This document shows positions 1 through 5,728 of a DNA stretch of 9,837 bases, in pieces. Positions within the stretch are counted from its first letter, which is position 1, and each line of letters starts with the position of its first letter. Both the position numbers and the translations under genes were made by a program. The notes under the pieces are model-generated. The model was not told the origin of the DNA, did no database searches, and was given only the letters and a program-made list of their open reading frames with translations. This DNA comes from Pseudomonadota bacterium (GTDB taxonomy: Bacteria; Pseudomonadota; Gammaproteobacteria; Xanthomonadales; Xanthomonadaceae), in the NCBI GenBank assembly GCA_023391775.1, contig JAEWAG010000248.1, forward strand, positions 1 through 9,837, given 5' to 3'.

Positions 1-296
1 AACTGGGCCACGAAGTTGTCCTGCACCCGGTAGACGCTGGTGCCATCCCAGAAGTGGTGGCGGGCAAGGGTGCGGATGTTGTCCACGTGCGCCGGGGCGA
101 AGTCCGGCGCCAGCTCGATCACCACGCGCCCGGTTTCGAGCTCCAGGTAGAGCGTGCGCGTGGGATCCAGGTCGCGCCAGTCGGCGGCCGGGGCACTGTC
201 GAGGATTTCCTGCATGCCCCGGGCAGGGCCCTGGGCGAGGGCGGGGGCCATGGCGGCGCACAGGGCGCAGGCGAGCAGGGCGGTTCGCGGGGACAT
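1..296 (-). CDS. Cyclophilin-type peptidyl-prolyl cis-trans isomerase, secreted, N-terminal part (partial at window edge)
   Basis: The 98 visible residues start with a signal peptide: a short basic n-region (MSPR), a hydrophobic core rich in Leu, Ala and Cys, and a likely signal-peptidase I site after APALA (residue 21). After a linker of about 25 residues comes the start of a cyclophilin fold: [14 protein letters not shown] (49-62), [16 protein letters not shown] (64-79) and [17 protein letters not shown] (82-98). In this family these are the first strands, the helix and the F-x-G-x-x-F/Y-x-R-V segment containing the catalytic arginine (Arg90 here). The protein should catalyse proline isomerisation during folding of exported proteins in the periplasm. 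The rest of the domain lies beyond the left edge. No clear ribosome-binding site precedes the ATG. A GTG three codons upstream (303-305) is an alternative start with no better site. The family call is firm; the periplasmic location rests on the signal peptide. Confidence 0.82.
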   Translation of the reverse strand, partial: MSPRTALLACALCAAMAPALAQGPARGMQEILDSAPAADWRDLDPTRTLYLELETGRVVIELAPDFAPAHVDNIRTLARHHFWDGTSVYRVQDNFVAQ

Positions 297-392
297 GGGA
301 GGCACCGGAAGGAGGAGGCCGATTCTCGCCCGGCCGGGCGGCACCGACCACCCGGCAAGGCGGTCGGGCGGCACGGTGACTACCGGCACATC

Positions 393-402
393 CGCTATAG
401 CG
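393..402. promoter_or_regulatory. Palindrome upstream of padR, candidate operator/-10 region
   Basis: CGCTATAGCG is a perfect 10-bp palindrome about 52 bp before the padR start, in the 157-bp gap between two divergent genes. Its core contains TATAGC, a fair -10 match, but no convincing -35 lies upstream. PadR-family proteins commonly repress their own operon through a dyad near the promoter, so this is a plausible autoregulatory site. A 10-bp palindrome alone is weak evidence, and the site could serve the cyclophilin gene instead. Confidence 0.3.
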
Positions 403-453
403 AACTTGCCAATAGATTGCTTCCGACCGCCAAGGGGCGGAAGAAGGAGCGCC

Positions 454-819
454 ATGGTCGACATCGACCCGCAGCTGAAGAAGTTCCAGAAGGAGCTCAG
501 CGCCGGGGTGGTCTCGCTCACCCTGCTGGCGGTACTCGCGCAGGCCAGCGAGCCGCTCTATGGCTACCTGATCGCCAAGCGGCTGGCGCAGGTGGGCGAG
601 GGCGTGCTGGCCGGCAAGCAGAGCGCGCTGTATCCGGTGCTGCGCAACATGGAGGCGGCCGGCCTGCTGGAAAGCCACGTCGAGCCGTCCGACGCGGGCC
701 CTCCGCGCCGCTGCTACCGCATCACTGCCATGGGCCGGGAGCTCCTGGCGCAATGGGCCGCCGCCTGGCGCGCCACCCGTGATTCCGTCGATTCCGTCCT
801 GGGAGGGGGTTCCAAATGA
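454..819 (+). CDS. PadR family transcriptional regulator
   Basis: This 121-residue protein is a stand-alone winged helix-turn-helix regulator of the PadR family, with the short C-terminus typical of its compact members. Diagnostic segments are the first helices with [12 protein letters not shown] (33-44), the recognition-helix region [19 protein letters not shown] (54-72) and the wing with [16 protein letters not shown] (83-98), matching the family pattern of Y-P-x-L-x-x-L-E followed by R-x-x-Y-x-x-T-x-x-G. The start is the ATG at 454 because AAGGAG lies 4 bp upstream; an open frame reaching back to 154 is non-coding. Its stop overlaps the next start (ATGA at 816-819), indicating translational coupling to the membrane sensor-like gene. 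PadR genes paired with a membrane protein carrying a HAAS/DUF1700-type domain are a recurring arrangement. It probably represses this small operon; the inducing signal is unknown. Confidence 0.93.
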   Translation: MVDIDPQLKKFQKELSAGVVSLTLLAVLAQASEPLYGYLIAKRLAQVGEGVLAGKQSALYPVLRNMEAAGLLESHVEPSDAGPPRRCYRITAMGRELLAQWAAAWRATRDSVDSVLGGGSK

Positions 820-1736
820 ACGACATGCAGGGCCGGCCGTTGCCGACCACCATCCCGCAGTACCTGGAGCAGCTGCGCGACGCGCTGCGCGGTGCCGACC
901 CGGCCCTGGTCCAGGACGCCCTCTACGATGCCGAGGAGTACCTGCGCGCGGAGCTGGCCGAACAGTCCGGGCGCAGCGAGGCCGAGGTGATCGCCTCGGT
1001 CGCCGGCAGCTACGGCGCGCCGGAGGAGGTCGCCGACATCTACCGCCAGACCGAGGTCACGGTGAACCGCGCGCTGCGCCCGCCGCGTCCGCCCCGGCAG
1101 CGTTCCCTGGCGGGCCGCTTCTTCGGCGTGGCCGCCGACCCGTACACCTACGGCGCGCTCTTCTACATGCTGCTGTCGCTGGCCACCGGCGTGTTCTATT
1201 TCAGCTGGGTCGTCGCCGGCGCCACCACCTCGGTGAGCCTGCTGCTGCTGATCATCGGCGTGCCGCTGCTGCTGCTGCTCCTGATGTCGGTGCGGCTGCT
1301 GTCGCTGGTGGAAGGGCGCATCGTGGAAGTGCTGCTGGGCGTGCGTATGCCGCGCAGGCCCCTGTACACGCAGCGCGACAAGCCCTGGCTGACCCGCATC
1401 GGCGAGCTGTTCACCGATGGCCGTACCTGGACCGCCATGGCCTACCTGCTGGTGATGCTGCCGCTGGGCACGGCGTACTTCAGCGGTACCGTGACCCTGC
1501 TGGCGCTCAGCCTCTCGCTGCTGGTCGCGCCGCTGGCGCTGGCTTTCGGCTGGACCGGCCCGGGCATCTACCTGGAAGGGCTGCACTTCGCCCTGGCAGA
1601 CAGCTGGCTGAGTGCGCTGATCGCGTTCGTGACCGGGATCGTTCTGCTGTTCGTGACCCTGCACCTGGCGCGCCTGGTCGGCCGCTTCCACGGGTGGCTG
1701 GCCAAGCACCTGCTGGTGCGCAAGCCGGTGGTCTGA
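816..1736 (+). CDS. HAAS/DUF1700-like plus putative sensor-domain membrane protein, partner of PadR
   Basis: This 306-residue integral membrane protein has a soluble helical N-terminus (about 13-80: YLEQLRDALRG, then DALYDAEEYLRAEL and SYGAPEEVADIYRQTE) resembling HAAS/DUF1700 domains found next to PadR regulators. A proline/arginine linker (88-96) follows. The rest (about 105-290) resembles the 'putative sensor' membrane domain, with hydrophobic segments near 111-131, 137-158, 205-225, 226-246 and 266-286. The start at 816 is supported by a purine-rich GGGAGGGGG at 801-809 and by the 4-base overlap with padR. A likely role is a membrane component whose expression or activity is linked to PadR, perhaps in envelope stress or drug response. 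No catalytic motif is visible, so function is open. The domain names are recalled from family patterns, not a profile search. Confidence 0.8.
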   Translation: MNDMQGRPLPTTIPQYLEQLRDALRGADPALVQDALYDAEEYLRAELAEQSGRSEAEVIASVAGSYGAPEEVADIYRQTEVTVNRALRPPRPPRQRSLAGRFFGVAADPYTYGALFYMLLSLATGVFYFSWVVAGATTSVSLLLLIIGVPLLLLLLMSVRLLSLVEGRIVEVLLGVRMPRRPLYTQRDKPWLTRIGELFTDGRTWTAMAYLLVMLPLGTAYFSGTVTLLALSLSLLVAPLALAFGWTGPGIYLEGLHFALADSWLSALIAFVTGIVLLFVTLHLARLVGRFHGWLAKHLLVRKPVV

Positions 1737-1758
1737 GCAAAGCGGACGGGCAAAAGAT

Positions 1759-1782
1759 GAAGGCCGCCCCAGGGCGGCCTTC
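1759..1782. terminator. Bidirectional terminator between convergent genes
   Basis: A perfect inverted repeat, GAAGGCCGCCC (1759-1769) and GGGCGGCCTTC (1772-1782), lies between the convergent stops at 1736 and 1813. On the minus strand the stem is followed by ATCTTTTG, a short U-rich run, so it suits phaZ best. On the plus strand the tail CGTCATG is poor in T, so termination of the padR unit there may be weaker. Confidence 0.72.
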
Positions 1783-1812
1783 GTCATGTCGACACATGCC
1801 GGTGCGCGGTGC

Positions 1813-3090
1813 TCAGCCGGCGTACCGGGCGATAAACTCGCGCACCTGCGGGTAGACCTTCTCGCGCCAGCGACGGCCGCTGAAGATGCCGTAGTGGCCG
1901 GCGCCTTCCACGGTCAGGTGCTGCTGGTCGGCCTTGGCGATGCCGGTGCAAAGGTCGTGCGCGGCACGGGTCTGGCCCAGGCCGGAGATGTCGTCCAGCT
2001 CGCCCTCGATGGTGAACAGCGCCGTGCCCCTGATCGCCGACGGCATCACCCGTTCCCCGCCGATCACCCACTCGCCGCGCGGCAGGAGGAACTCCTGGAA
2101 CACGATGCGGATGGTGTCCAGGTAGTACTCGGCGGGCATGTCCAGCACCGCGTTGTACTCGTCGTAGAAGCGGCGGTGCGAATCGGCGTCCTGCAGGTCG
2201 CCCTTGACCAGGTCCGAGTAGAAGTCCCAGTGCGACATGAAGTGCCGGCTGGGATTCATGGCGATGAAACCGGCGTGCTGCAGGAAGCCCGGGTACACCG
2301 CGCGGCCCTGGCCGGGATACGGCTGCGGCACGGTATGGATGACGTTGTTCTCGAACCAGGACAGCGGGTTGCGGGTGGCCAGGTTGTTGACCGCGGTCGG
2401 GCTCAGGCGCGCGTCCAGCGGGCCGCCCATCATCACCAGCGAGCGCGGCACCGCCTCGCCACGGGCGGCCATCAGCGAGACGGCCGCCATCACCGGCACG
2501 GTGGGCTGGCAGACGCTGACCACGTGCAGGTCGCGCGCGCCGATGTGGCGGATGAAGTCCTCCACGTAGGCGACGTAGTCGTCCAGGCCGAACGCGCCGG
2601 CTTCCACCGGCACCATGCGCGCGTCGACCCAGTCGGTCACGTAGACCTTGTGGTCGCGCAGCAGGGTGCCGACGGTGTCGCGCAGCAGGGTGGCGTGGTG
2701 CCCGGACAGCGGCGCGACCACCAGCACGACCGGGTCGTCCTTCATCGCCGCGATGGTCTGGGCGTCGTCGCTGTAGCGCTTGAAGCGCAGCAGCCGGCAG
2801 AACGGCTTGCGCAGCGCCTCCTGCTCCAGCACCGGCACCGTGCGGCCCTCGACCTCCACCTCGTGGATGTTCCAGGCCGGCTTCTCGTAGTCCTTGCCGA
2901 GCCGGTGGACCAGCTCGTTGCCGGCCGCGATGCGCTCGGCACCGGGCAGCGAGGACGCCCAGCTGGACGGGTCGGAGAAGATGCGCGCGTTCGCTTCGGC
3001 CAGATGCACCCAGGGGGCCATCATGGCGCGATTCAGTTCATGCAGCTGGTACAGCATGGAGTGGCTACGCTTGGAGTCTGGTTGTTGCAT
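1813..3090 (-). CDS. phaZ: Poly(3-hydroxybutyrate) depolymerase, intracellular PhaZ type
   Basis: This 425-residue protein has the layout of intracellular PHB depolymerases of the Ralstonia PhaZ1 type: an N-terminal MLYQLHELNRAMMAPW segment (12-27), then an alpha/beta-hydrolase domain. The nucleophile is a cysteine in VVSVCQPTVPV (Cys194), the usual lipase-box serine being replaced. The other likely triad members are Asp366 in EGELDDISG and His399 in GAGHYGIFSG. Counted from Met12 these become 183, 355 and 388, which matches the triad numbering I recall for Ralstonia PhaZ1. It would mobilise stored polyhydroxybutyrate granules in the cytoplasm; no signal peptide is visible. The start at 3090 is chosen because TAGGA precedes it by 8 bases, but Met12 (3057) is the family-like start and lacks a ribosome-binding site. 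It lies 73 bp downstream of pirin on the same strand. No PHB synthase is in the window. Confidence 0.93.
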   Translation of the reverse strand: MQQPDSKRSHSMLYQLHELNRAMMAPWVHLAEANARIFSDPSSWASSLPGAERIAAGNELVHRLGKDYEKPAWNIHEVEVEGRTVPVLEQEALRKPFCRLLRFKRYSDDAQTIAAMKDDPVVLVVAPLSGHHATLLRDTVGTLLRDHKVYVTDWVDARMVPVEAGAFGLDDYVAYVEDFIRHIGARDLHVVSVCQPTVPVMAAVSLMAARGEAVPRSLVMMGGPLDARLSPTAVNNLATRNPLSWFENNVIHTVPQPYPGQGRAVYPGFLQHAGFIAMNPSRHFMSHWDFYSDLVKGDLQDADSHRRFYDEYNAVLDMPAEYYLDTIRIVFQEFLLPRGEWVIGGERVMPSAIRGTALFTIEGELDDISGLGQTRAAHDLCTGIAKADQQHLTVEGAGHYGIFSGRRWREKVYPQVREFIARYAG

Positions 3091-3096
3091 CGCAAC

Positions 3097-3102
3097 ATCC
3101 TA
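3097..3102 (-). promoter_or_regulatory. Possible phaZ -10 (TAGGAT) overlapping its ribosome-binding site
   Basis: On the minus strand the 12 bases before the phaZ ATG read TAGGATGTTGCG. TAGGA can act as a Shine-Dalgarno sequence, but TAGGAT also matches the -10 consensus at four of six positions and would place transcription start at or within a base or two of the ATG, giving a leaderless mRNA. No good -35 is seen. The alternative is read-through from pirin. Confidence 0.3.
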
Positions 3103-3163
3103 ACCGAATGCCGGGGCGCGCAGCGTACAGGTCGCAGGCAGGCCTGAGATACCCCGCCGGCGT

Positions 3164-4027
3164 TCAGCGGGCCGGCAGCGGGATGAACTCGTCATCCCCC
3201 TCGATACGGCCAAAGCGGCCTGCCGCCCAGTCGGCCTTGGCCTGCTCGATCCGCTCCCGGGAGCTGGAGACGAAGTTCCACCACAGGTGGCGGTGGCCAT
3301 CCAGCGGCTCGCCGCCCAGCAGCATGGCCTTCAGCGGCGTGCGTGCGCGCAGCACCGGGCGGGTGCCGCGGTCCGGCAGGACCAGGTGGCGCGAGGGGAT
3401 GTCGCGGCCGTCGAGCTGGGCCTCGCCCTCCAGCACGTAGAGCGCGCGCTCCACGTGGCCGCTGTCCAGCACCAGCTCCGCGTCCGGCTCGAGGTCGATG
3501 GCCACGTTGAGGGTGTCGGCAAACACCTGCACCGGCGACTCCTCGCCATAGCTGCGGCCGGCGATCACCCGCAGCAGCGAGCCGTCCCGCTCCTGGCGGG
3601 GCAGGGCGGAGGCGGGGTGGTGGAAGAAAGCCGGGTCGGTCTCCTCATGTGCCCGCGGCAGCGCGACCCAGGTCTGCATGCCATGGGCCTGGCTGCCCAG
3701 GGCGCGCTCGGTGGGCGGGGTGCGCTCGGAATGGGAAATGCCGCGGCCGGCGGTCATCCAGTTCACGTCACCGGGGCGGATCACCTGGTCCGAGCCGAGC
3801 GAATCGCGGTGGTGGATCGCACCTTCCCAGAGGAAGGTCACTGTCGCCAGGCCGATATGCGGATGCGGTCGCACGTCCATGCCCTGGCCGCGCTCGAACA
3901 CCACCGGGCCGACATGGTCCACGAACACGAACGGACCGACGCTGCGCGCCTGCAGGGTGGGCACGGCGCGGCGCACGAGGAAACCGTTGCCGAGGTCGTG
4001 CACACGTGGTTCGACGAGGGTGGTCAT
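3164..4027 (-). CDS. Pirin family protein
   Basis: This 287-residue protein is a two-domain cupin of the pirin family, of normal length. The N-terminal cupin carries the metal ligands His55 and His57 (in [17 protein letters not shown], 53-69) and His99 and Glu101 (in GRGISHSE, 94-101), the same four-residue set as in human pirin and E. coli YhhW. Other family segments are [10 protein letters not shown] (32-41) and [10 protein letters not shown] (85-94); the C-terminal cupin includes [13 protein letters not shown] (195-207). Bacterial pirins are cytoplasmic iron-binding proteins. Some have quercetinase activity and others modulate metabolic enzymes, so the role here cannot be fixed. The start at 4027 is chosen because GGGAG lies 7 bases upstream and the N-terminus matches the family; the open frame continues upstream but overlaps the gpmA promoter region. 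It is divergent from gpmA and may be co-transcribed with phaZ. Confidence 0.94.
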   Translation of the reverse strand: MTTLVEPRVHDLGNGFLVRRAVPTLQARSVGPFVFVDHVGPVVFERGQGMDVRPHPHIGLATVTFLWEGAIHHRDSLGSDQVIRPGDVNWMTAGRGISHSERTPPTERALGSQAHGMQTWVALPRAHEETDPAFFHHPASALPRQERDGSLLRVIAGRSYGEESPVQVFADTLNVAIDLEPDAELVLDSGHVERALYVLEGEAQLDGRDIPSRHLVLPDRGTRPVLRARTPLKAMLLGGEPLDGHRHLWWNFVSSSRERIEQAKADWAAGRFGRIEGDDEFIPLPAR

Positions 4028-4039
4028 GGGAGATCTCCC
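4028..4039 (-). promoter_or_regulatory. Palindromic ribosome-binding site of pirin
   Basis: GGGAGATCTCCC abuts the pirin ATG and is a perfect 12-bp palindrome. The GGGAG half is the Shine-Dalgarno sequence. In the mRNA, GGGA can pair with UCCC around a GAUC loop, partly hiding the site; as DNA it could equally be an operator half-turn. This may be chance. Confidence 0.45.
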
Positions 4040-4173
4040 GGCGGAATCGGAGCGAAGCATTGCATGGACCAGCGAGCAGCGCCCGCCCCGGGCCGCGACG
4101 GTGCTTTCCATGTCCGCCACGGCCATACGCGCCAGGACGGAATGGCGGGCCGCTGCCGGCCACGGCATGCCGC

Positions 4174-4179
4174 TACAAT
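4174..4179 (+). promoter_or_regulatory. gpmA promoter, -10 element TACAAT
   Basis: TACAAT in the context CGCTACAATCGG matches five of six positions of the sigma-70 -10 consensus and lies 39 bp before the gpmA GTG, giving a 5' leader of roughly 30 nt. The -35 region near 4152-4157 is weak (GCTGCC), as is common in high-GC xanthomonad promoters. Confidence 0.6.
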
Positions 4180-4218
4180 CGGCCTCCGCTTTTCGCCCCG
4201 AACCGGAGACCCCACACA

Positions 4219-4968
4219 GTGACCCGCAAGCTTGTCCTGCTGCGCCACGGCCAGAGCCAGTGGAACCTCGAGAACCGCTTCACCGGCTGGGTCGACGTCG
4301 ACCTGACCGAGCAGGGCCGCGCCGAGGCGGCCGCCGGTGGCCGGCTGATGCGCGAGGAGGGCCTGCGTTTCGACGTGGCCTATACCTCCACCCTCAAGCG
4401 CGCCATCCGCACCCTCAACCTGGCGCTGGGCGAGCTGGACCAGGACTGGATCCCGGTGCACAAGAGCTGGCGCCTCAACGAGCGCCACTACGGCGCGTTG
4501 CAGGGCCTGGACAAGGCCGAGACCGCGGCCCGGCACGGCGAGGAGCAGGTCAAGATCTGGCGCCGCTCGTACGACATCCCGCCGCCGGCGATGGACGCCT
4601 CCGACGCCGGCCACCCGGCCAACGACCCGCGCTACACCGGCCTGGACCGCAACGCGCTGCCGTCGACCGAGTCGCTGGCCACCACCCTGGACCGCGTGCT
4701 GCCGTACTGGCATGACGCCATCGCCCCGTCGCTGAAGTCCGGCAAGACCGTACTGGTGGCTGCGCACGGCAACTCGCTGCGCGCGCTGTACAAGTACCTC
4801 AACGATGTCTCGCGCGAGGAGATCCTCGAACTCAACATCCCCACCGGCATTCCGCTGCTGTTCGAGCTGGACGACGAGCTGAAGGTGGTCTCGCACCGCT
4901 ACCTGGGCGACCCGGAAGCCGCCGCCCGCGCCGCCGCCGCGGTCGCCAACCAGGGCAAGGCCAAGTAA
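4219..4968 (+). CDS. gpmA: 2,3-bisphosphoglycerate-dependent phosphoglycerate mutase
   Basis: This 249-residue enzyme interconverts 3-phosphoglycerate and 2-phosphoglycerate in glycolysis and gluconeogenesis through a phosphohistidine, in the cytoplasm. It has the full-length layout of Gpm[20 protein letters not shown] (6-24) with the phosphorylated His10, [19 protein letters not shown] (83-101) with catalytic Glu88, YDIPPP (118-123), and [14 protein letters not shown] (181-194) with His183. The C-terminal tail is Ala-rich. The start is a GTG at 4219, with GGAG 10 bases upstream; the open frame extends much further upstream but overlaps the pirin gene and the promoter. It stands as a single-gene unit between its promoter and a strong terminator, divergent from pirin. 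Confidence 0.98.
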   Translation: MTRKLVLLRHGQSQWNLENRFTGWVDVDLTEQGRAEAAAGGRLMREEGLRFDVAYTSTLKRAIRTLNLALGELDQDWIPVHKSWRLNERHYGALQGLDKAETAARHGEEQVKIWRRSYDIPPPAMDASDAGHPANDPRYTGLDRNALPSTESLATTLDRVLPYWHDAIAPSLKSGKTVLVAAHGNSLRALYKYLNDVSREEILELNIPTGIPLLFELDDELKVVSHRYLGDPEAAARAAAAVANQGKAK

Positions 4969-4971
4969 CCC

Positions 4972-5003
4972 ACGAAACACCCGGCCCCGGCCGGGTGTTT
5001 CGT
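4972..5003 (+). terminator. Strong intrinsic terminator after gpmA
   Basis: The inverted repeat ACGAAACACCCGGCC (4972-4986) and GGCCGGGTGTTTCGT (4989-5003) is a perfect 15-bp stem beginning 4 bases after the gpmA stop. Its 3' arm includes TTT and is followed by TTCC. The A-rich upstream and T-rich downstream ends suggest it can work in both directions. Confidence 0.88.
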
Positions 5004-5434
5004 TTCCAGCGCGGCCAAGCCGCCCGCGCCGCCTCCCACCTGGCACGGCGCAGGTTCCTGGCCCGTGTGCGATGGCACGTCGCCGGCCGGCGGTGGACTT
5101 CTGCCGCGCCCGCGCACGCTGTGCATTCCGCCGCGGGCCTCCAGGCAGCTTTCGATCACCGCGTGCCCGCGCCGGGCACCGCCGGATGCGCGCGGTCCGC
5201 CCGCCGGGGAAGCACCGGCCTGCTCCGGATGGCGCGTCGCCCGGAATGACGCAGGCGAGCCGCGCGTCGCCGGGGCATCTCCCATGCTGGCGAGCGCACC
5301 GGCTGCCACGGTCCCGTGCAGCAGACAGGCCCATTGCCCGCGAGCTTGCGGATCCGCGCGTGGGCGCCGCCGGGGAGCGGGAAGGGGGCCGTGCATCGGC
5401 CGCAGATTGATCTGGACCGGTCAGTTGCACGCCC
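5004..5434. other. Gene-free stretch of about 430 bp
   Basis: I see no convincing gene here. Open frames on both strands (for example plus 5065-5445 and minus 4899-5396) have Arg/Pro/Ala-rich translations, no recognisable domain and no ribosome-binding site, as expected by chance at this G+C. A 10-bp direct repeat, GCGCGTCGCC, occurs at 5232-5241 and 5262-5271. No tRNA, terminator or known riboswitch was recognised. It could be a decayed gene or carry an unrecognised small RNA. Confidence 0.5.
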
Positions 5435-5463
5435 TTGCGGAATGAGTTCGATTCGCATTTAAT
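5435..5463 (+). promoter_or_regulatory. Putative Fur-regulated promoter of the siderophore receptor operon
   Basis: A -35 element TTGCGG (5435-5440) is followed after exactly 17 bp by a -10 element TTTAAT (5458-5463, five of six consensus bases). The spacer and its edge, AATGAGTTCGATTCGCATT (5441-5459), form an imperfect dyad (AATGnG with CnCATT) resembling gammaproteobacterial Fur boxes. The right arm ATTCGCA fits the 7-1-7 model (ATTATCA) at five of seven positions; the left arm is weaker. Iron-bound Fur here would block RNA polymerase. The location ahead of a siderophore receptor supports the call, although the start codon lies 265 bp downstream. Confidence 0.58.
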
Positions 5464-5469
5464 GCGCGC

Positions 5470-5728
5470 AGCAGCTCCACCCAGGACGGCCGCAGGGATC
5501 CGCGGTCGCCGATGCGGCGCCGGGAAGGCGCGGTACTCCAAGGCAGCAGGCTGCAAGTGCCCGGTTTGCGGACGCCCCGGCGTCCGCACGGGCGATTCCC
5601 CGCTGCCGCCACCGCCCATGTCCGTGCTCCCGATTGCGTCCCTCCTCCGATCGCCCTTGCGGCCGGCTGGCATGCGGCCGGGCAAGCGGTCCGGCGACCG
5701 GCTTCCCAAGCCTTCACCGGAGCCTTCC
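5470..5728 (+). other. Long structured 5' leader of the receptor mRNA (predicted)
   Basis: If the promoter at 5435-5463 is used, the receptor mRNA has a leader of about 260 nt. It contains a strong hairpin at 5559-5593 (GCCCG, a 3-nt bulge, then the 10-bp stem TGCGGACGCC paired with GGCGTCCGCA, then CGGGC), a second at 5656-5686 (CTTGC-GGCCG with CGGCC-gg-GCAAG) and a small one at 5687-5700 (CGGTC/GACCG, loop CGGC). None is followed by a U-run, so none is an obvious terminator. CTCCG at 5645-5649 is complementary to CGGAG (5718-5722) containing the ribosome-binding site. No known riboswitch was recognised. GC-rich sequence forms hairpins readily, so function is unproven. Confidence 0.35.

Noticed and set aside
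406..435. TTGCCA (406-411) as a -35 for padR
   Set aside because: No acceptable -10 lies 16-18 bp downstream; the sequence there is GC-rich (around GCCAAG).
1786..3147. 453-residue plus-strand open frame opposite phaZ
   Set aside because: Its translation is low-complexity (Val/His/Arg/Gln/Gly-rich), while the opposite strand encodes an intact PhaZ with its catalytic triad.
5505..5620. Possible cobalamin riboswitch (GGGAAGGCGCGG followed by stems) upstream of a TonB-dependent receptor
   Set aside because: The B12-box and the conserved GCCACTG core are absent, and the downstream receptor looks like a siderophore rather than a BtuB type.
5618..5728. ATG at 5618 as an extended start for the receptor
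   Set aside because: It has no Shine-Dalgarno sequence and would place 37 extra residues before the signal peptide; GTG 5729 has GGAG at proper spacing.
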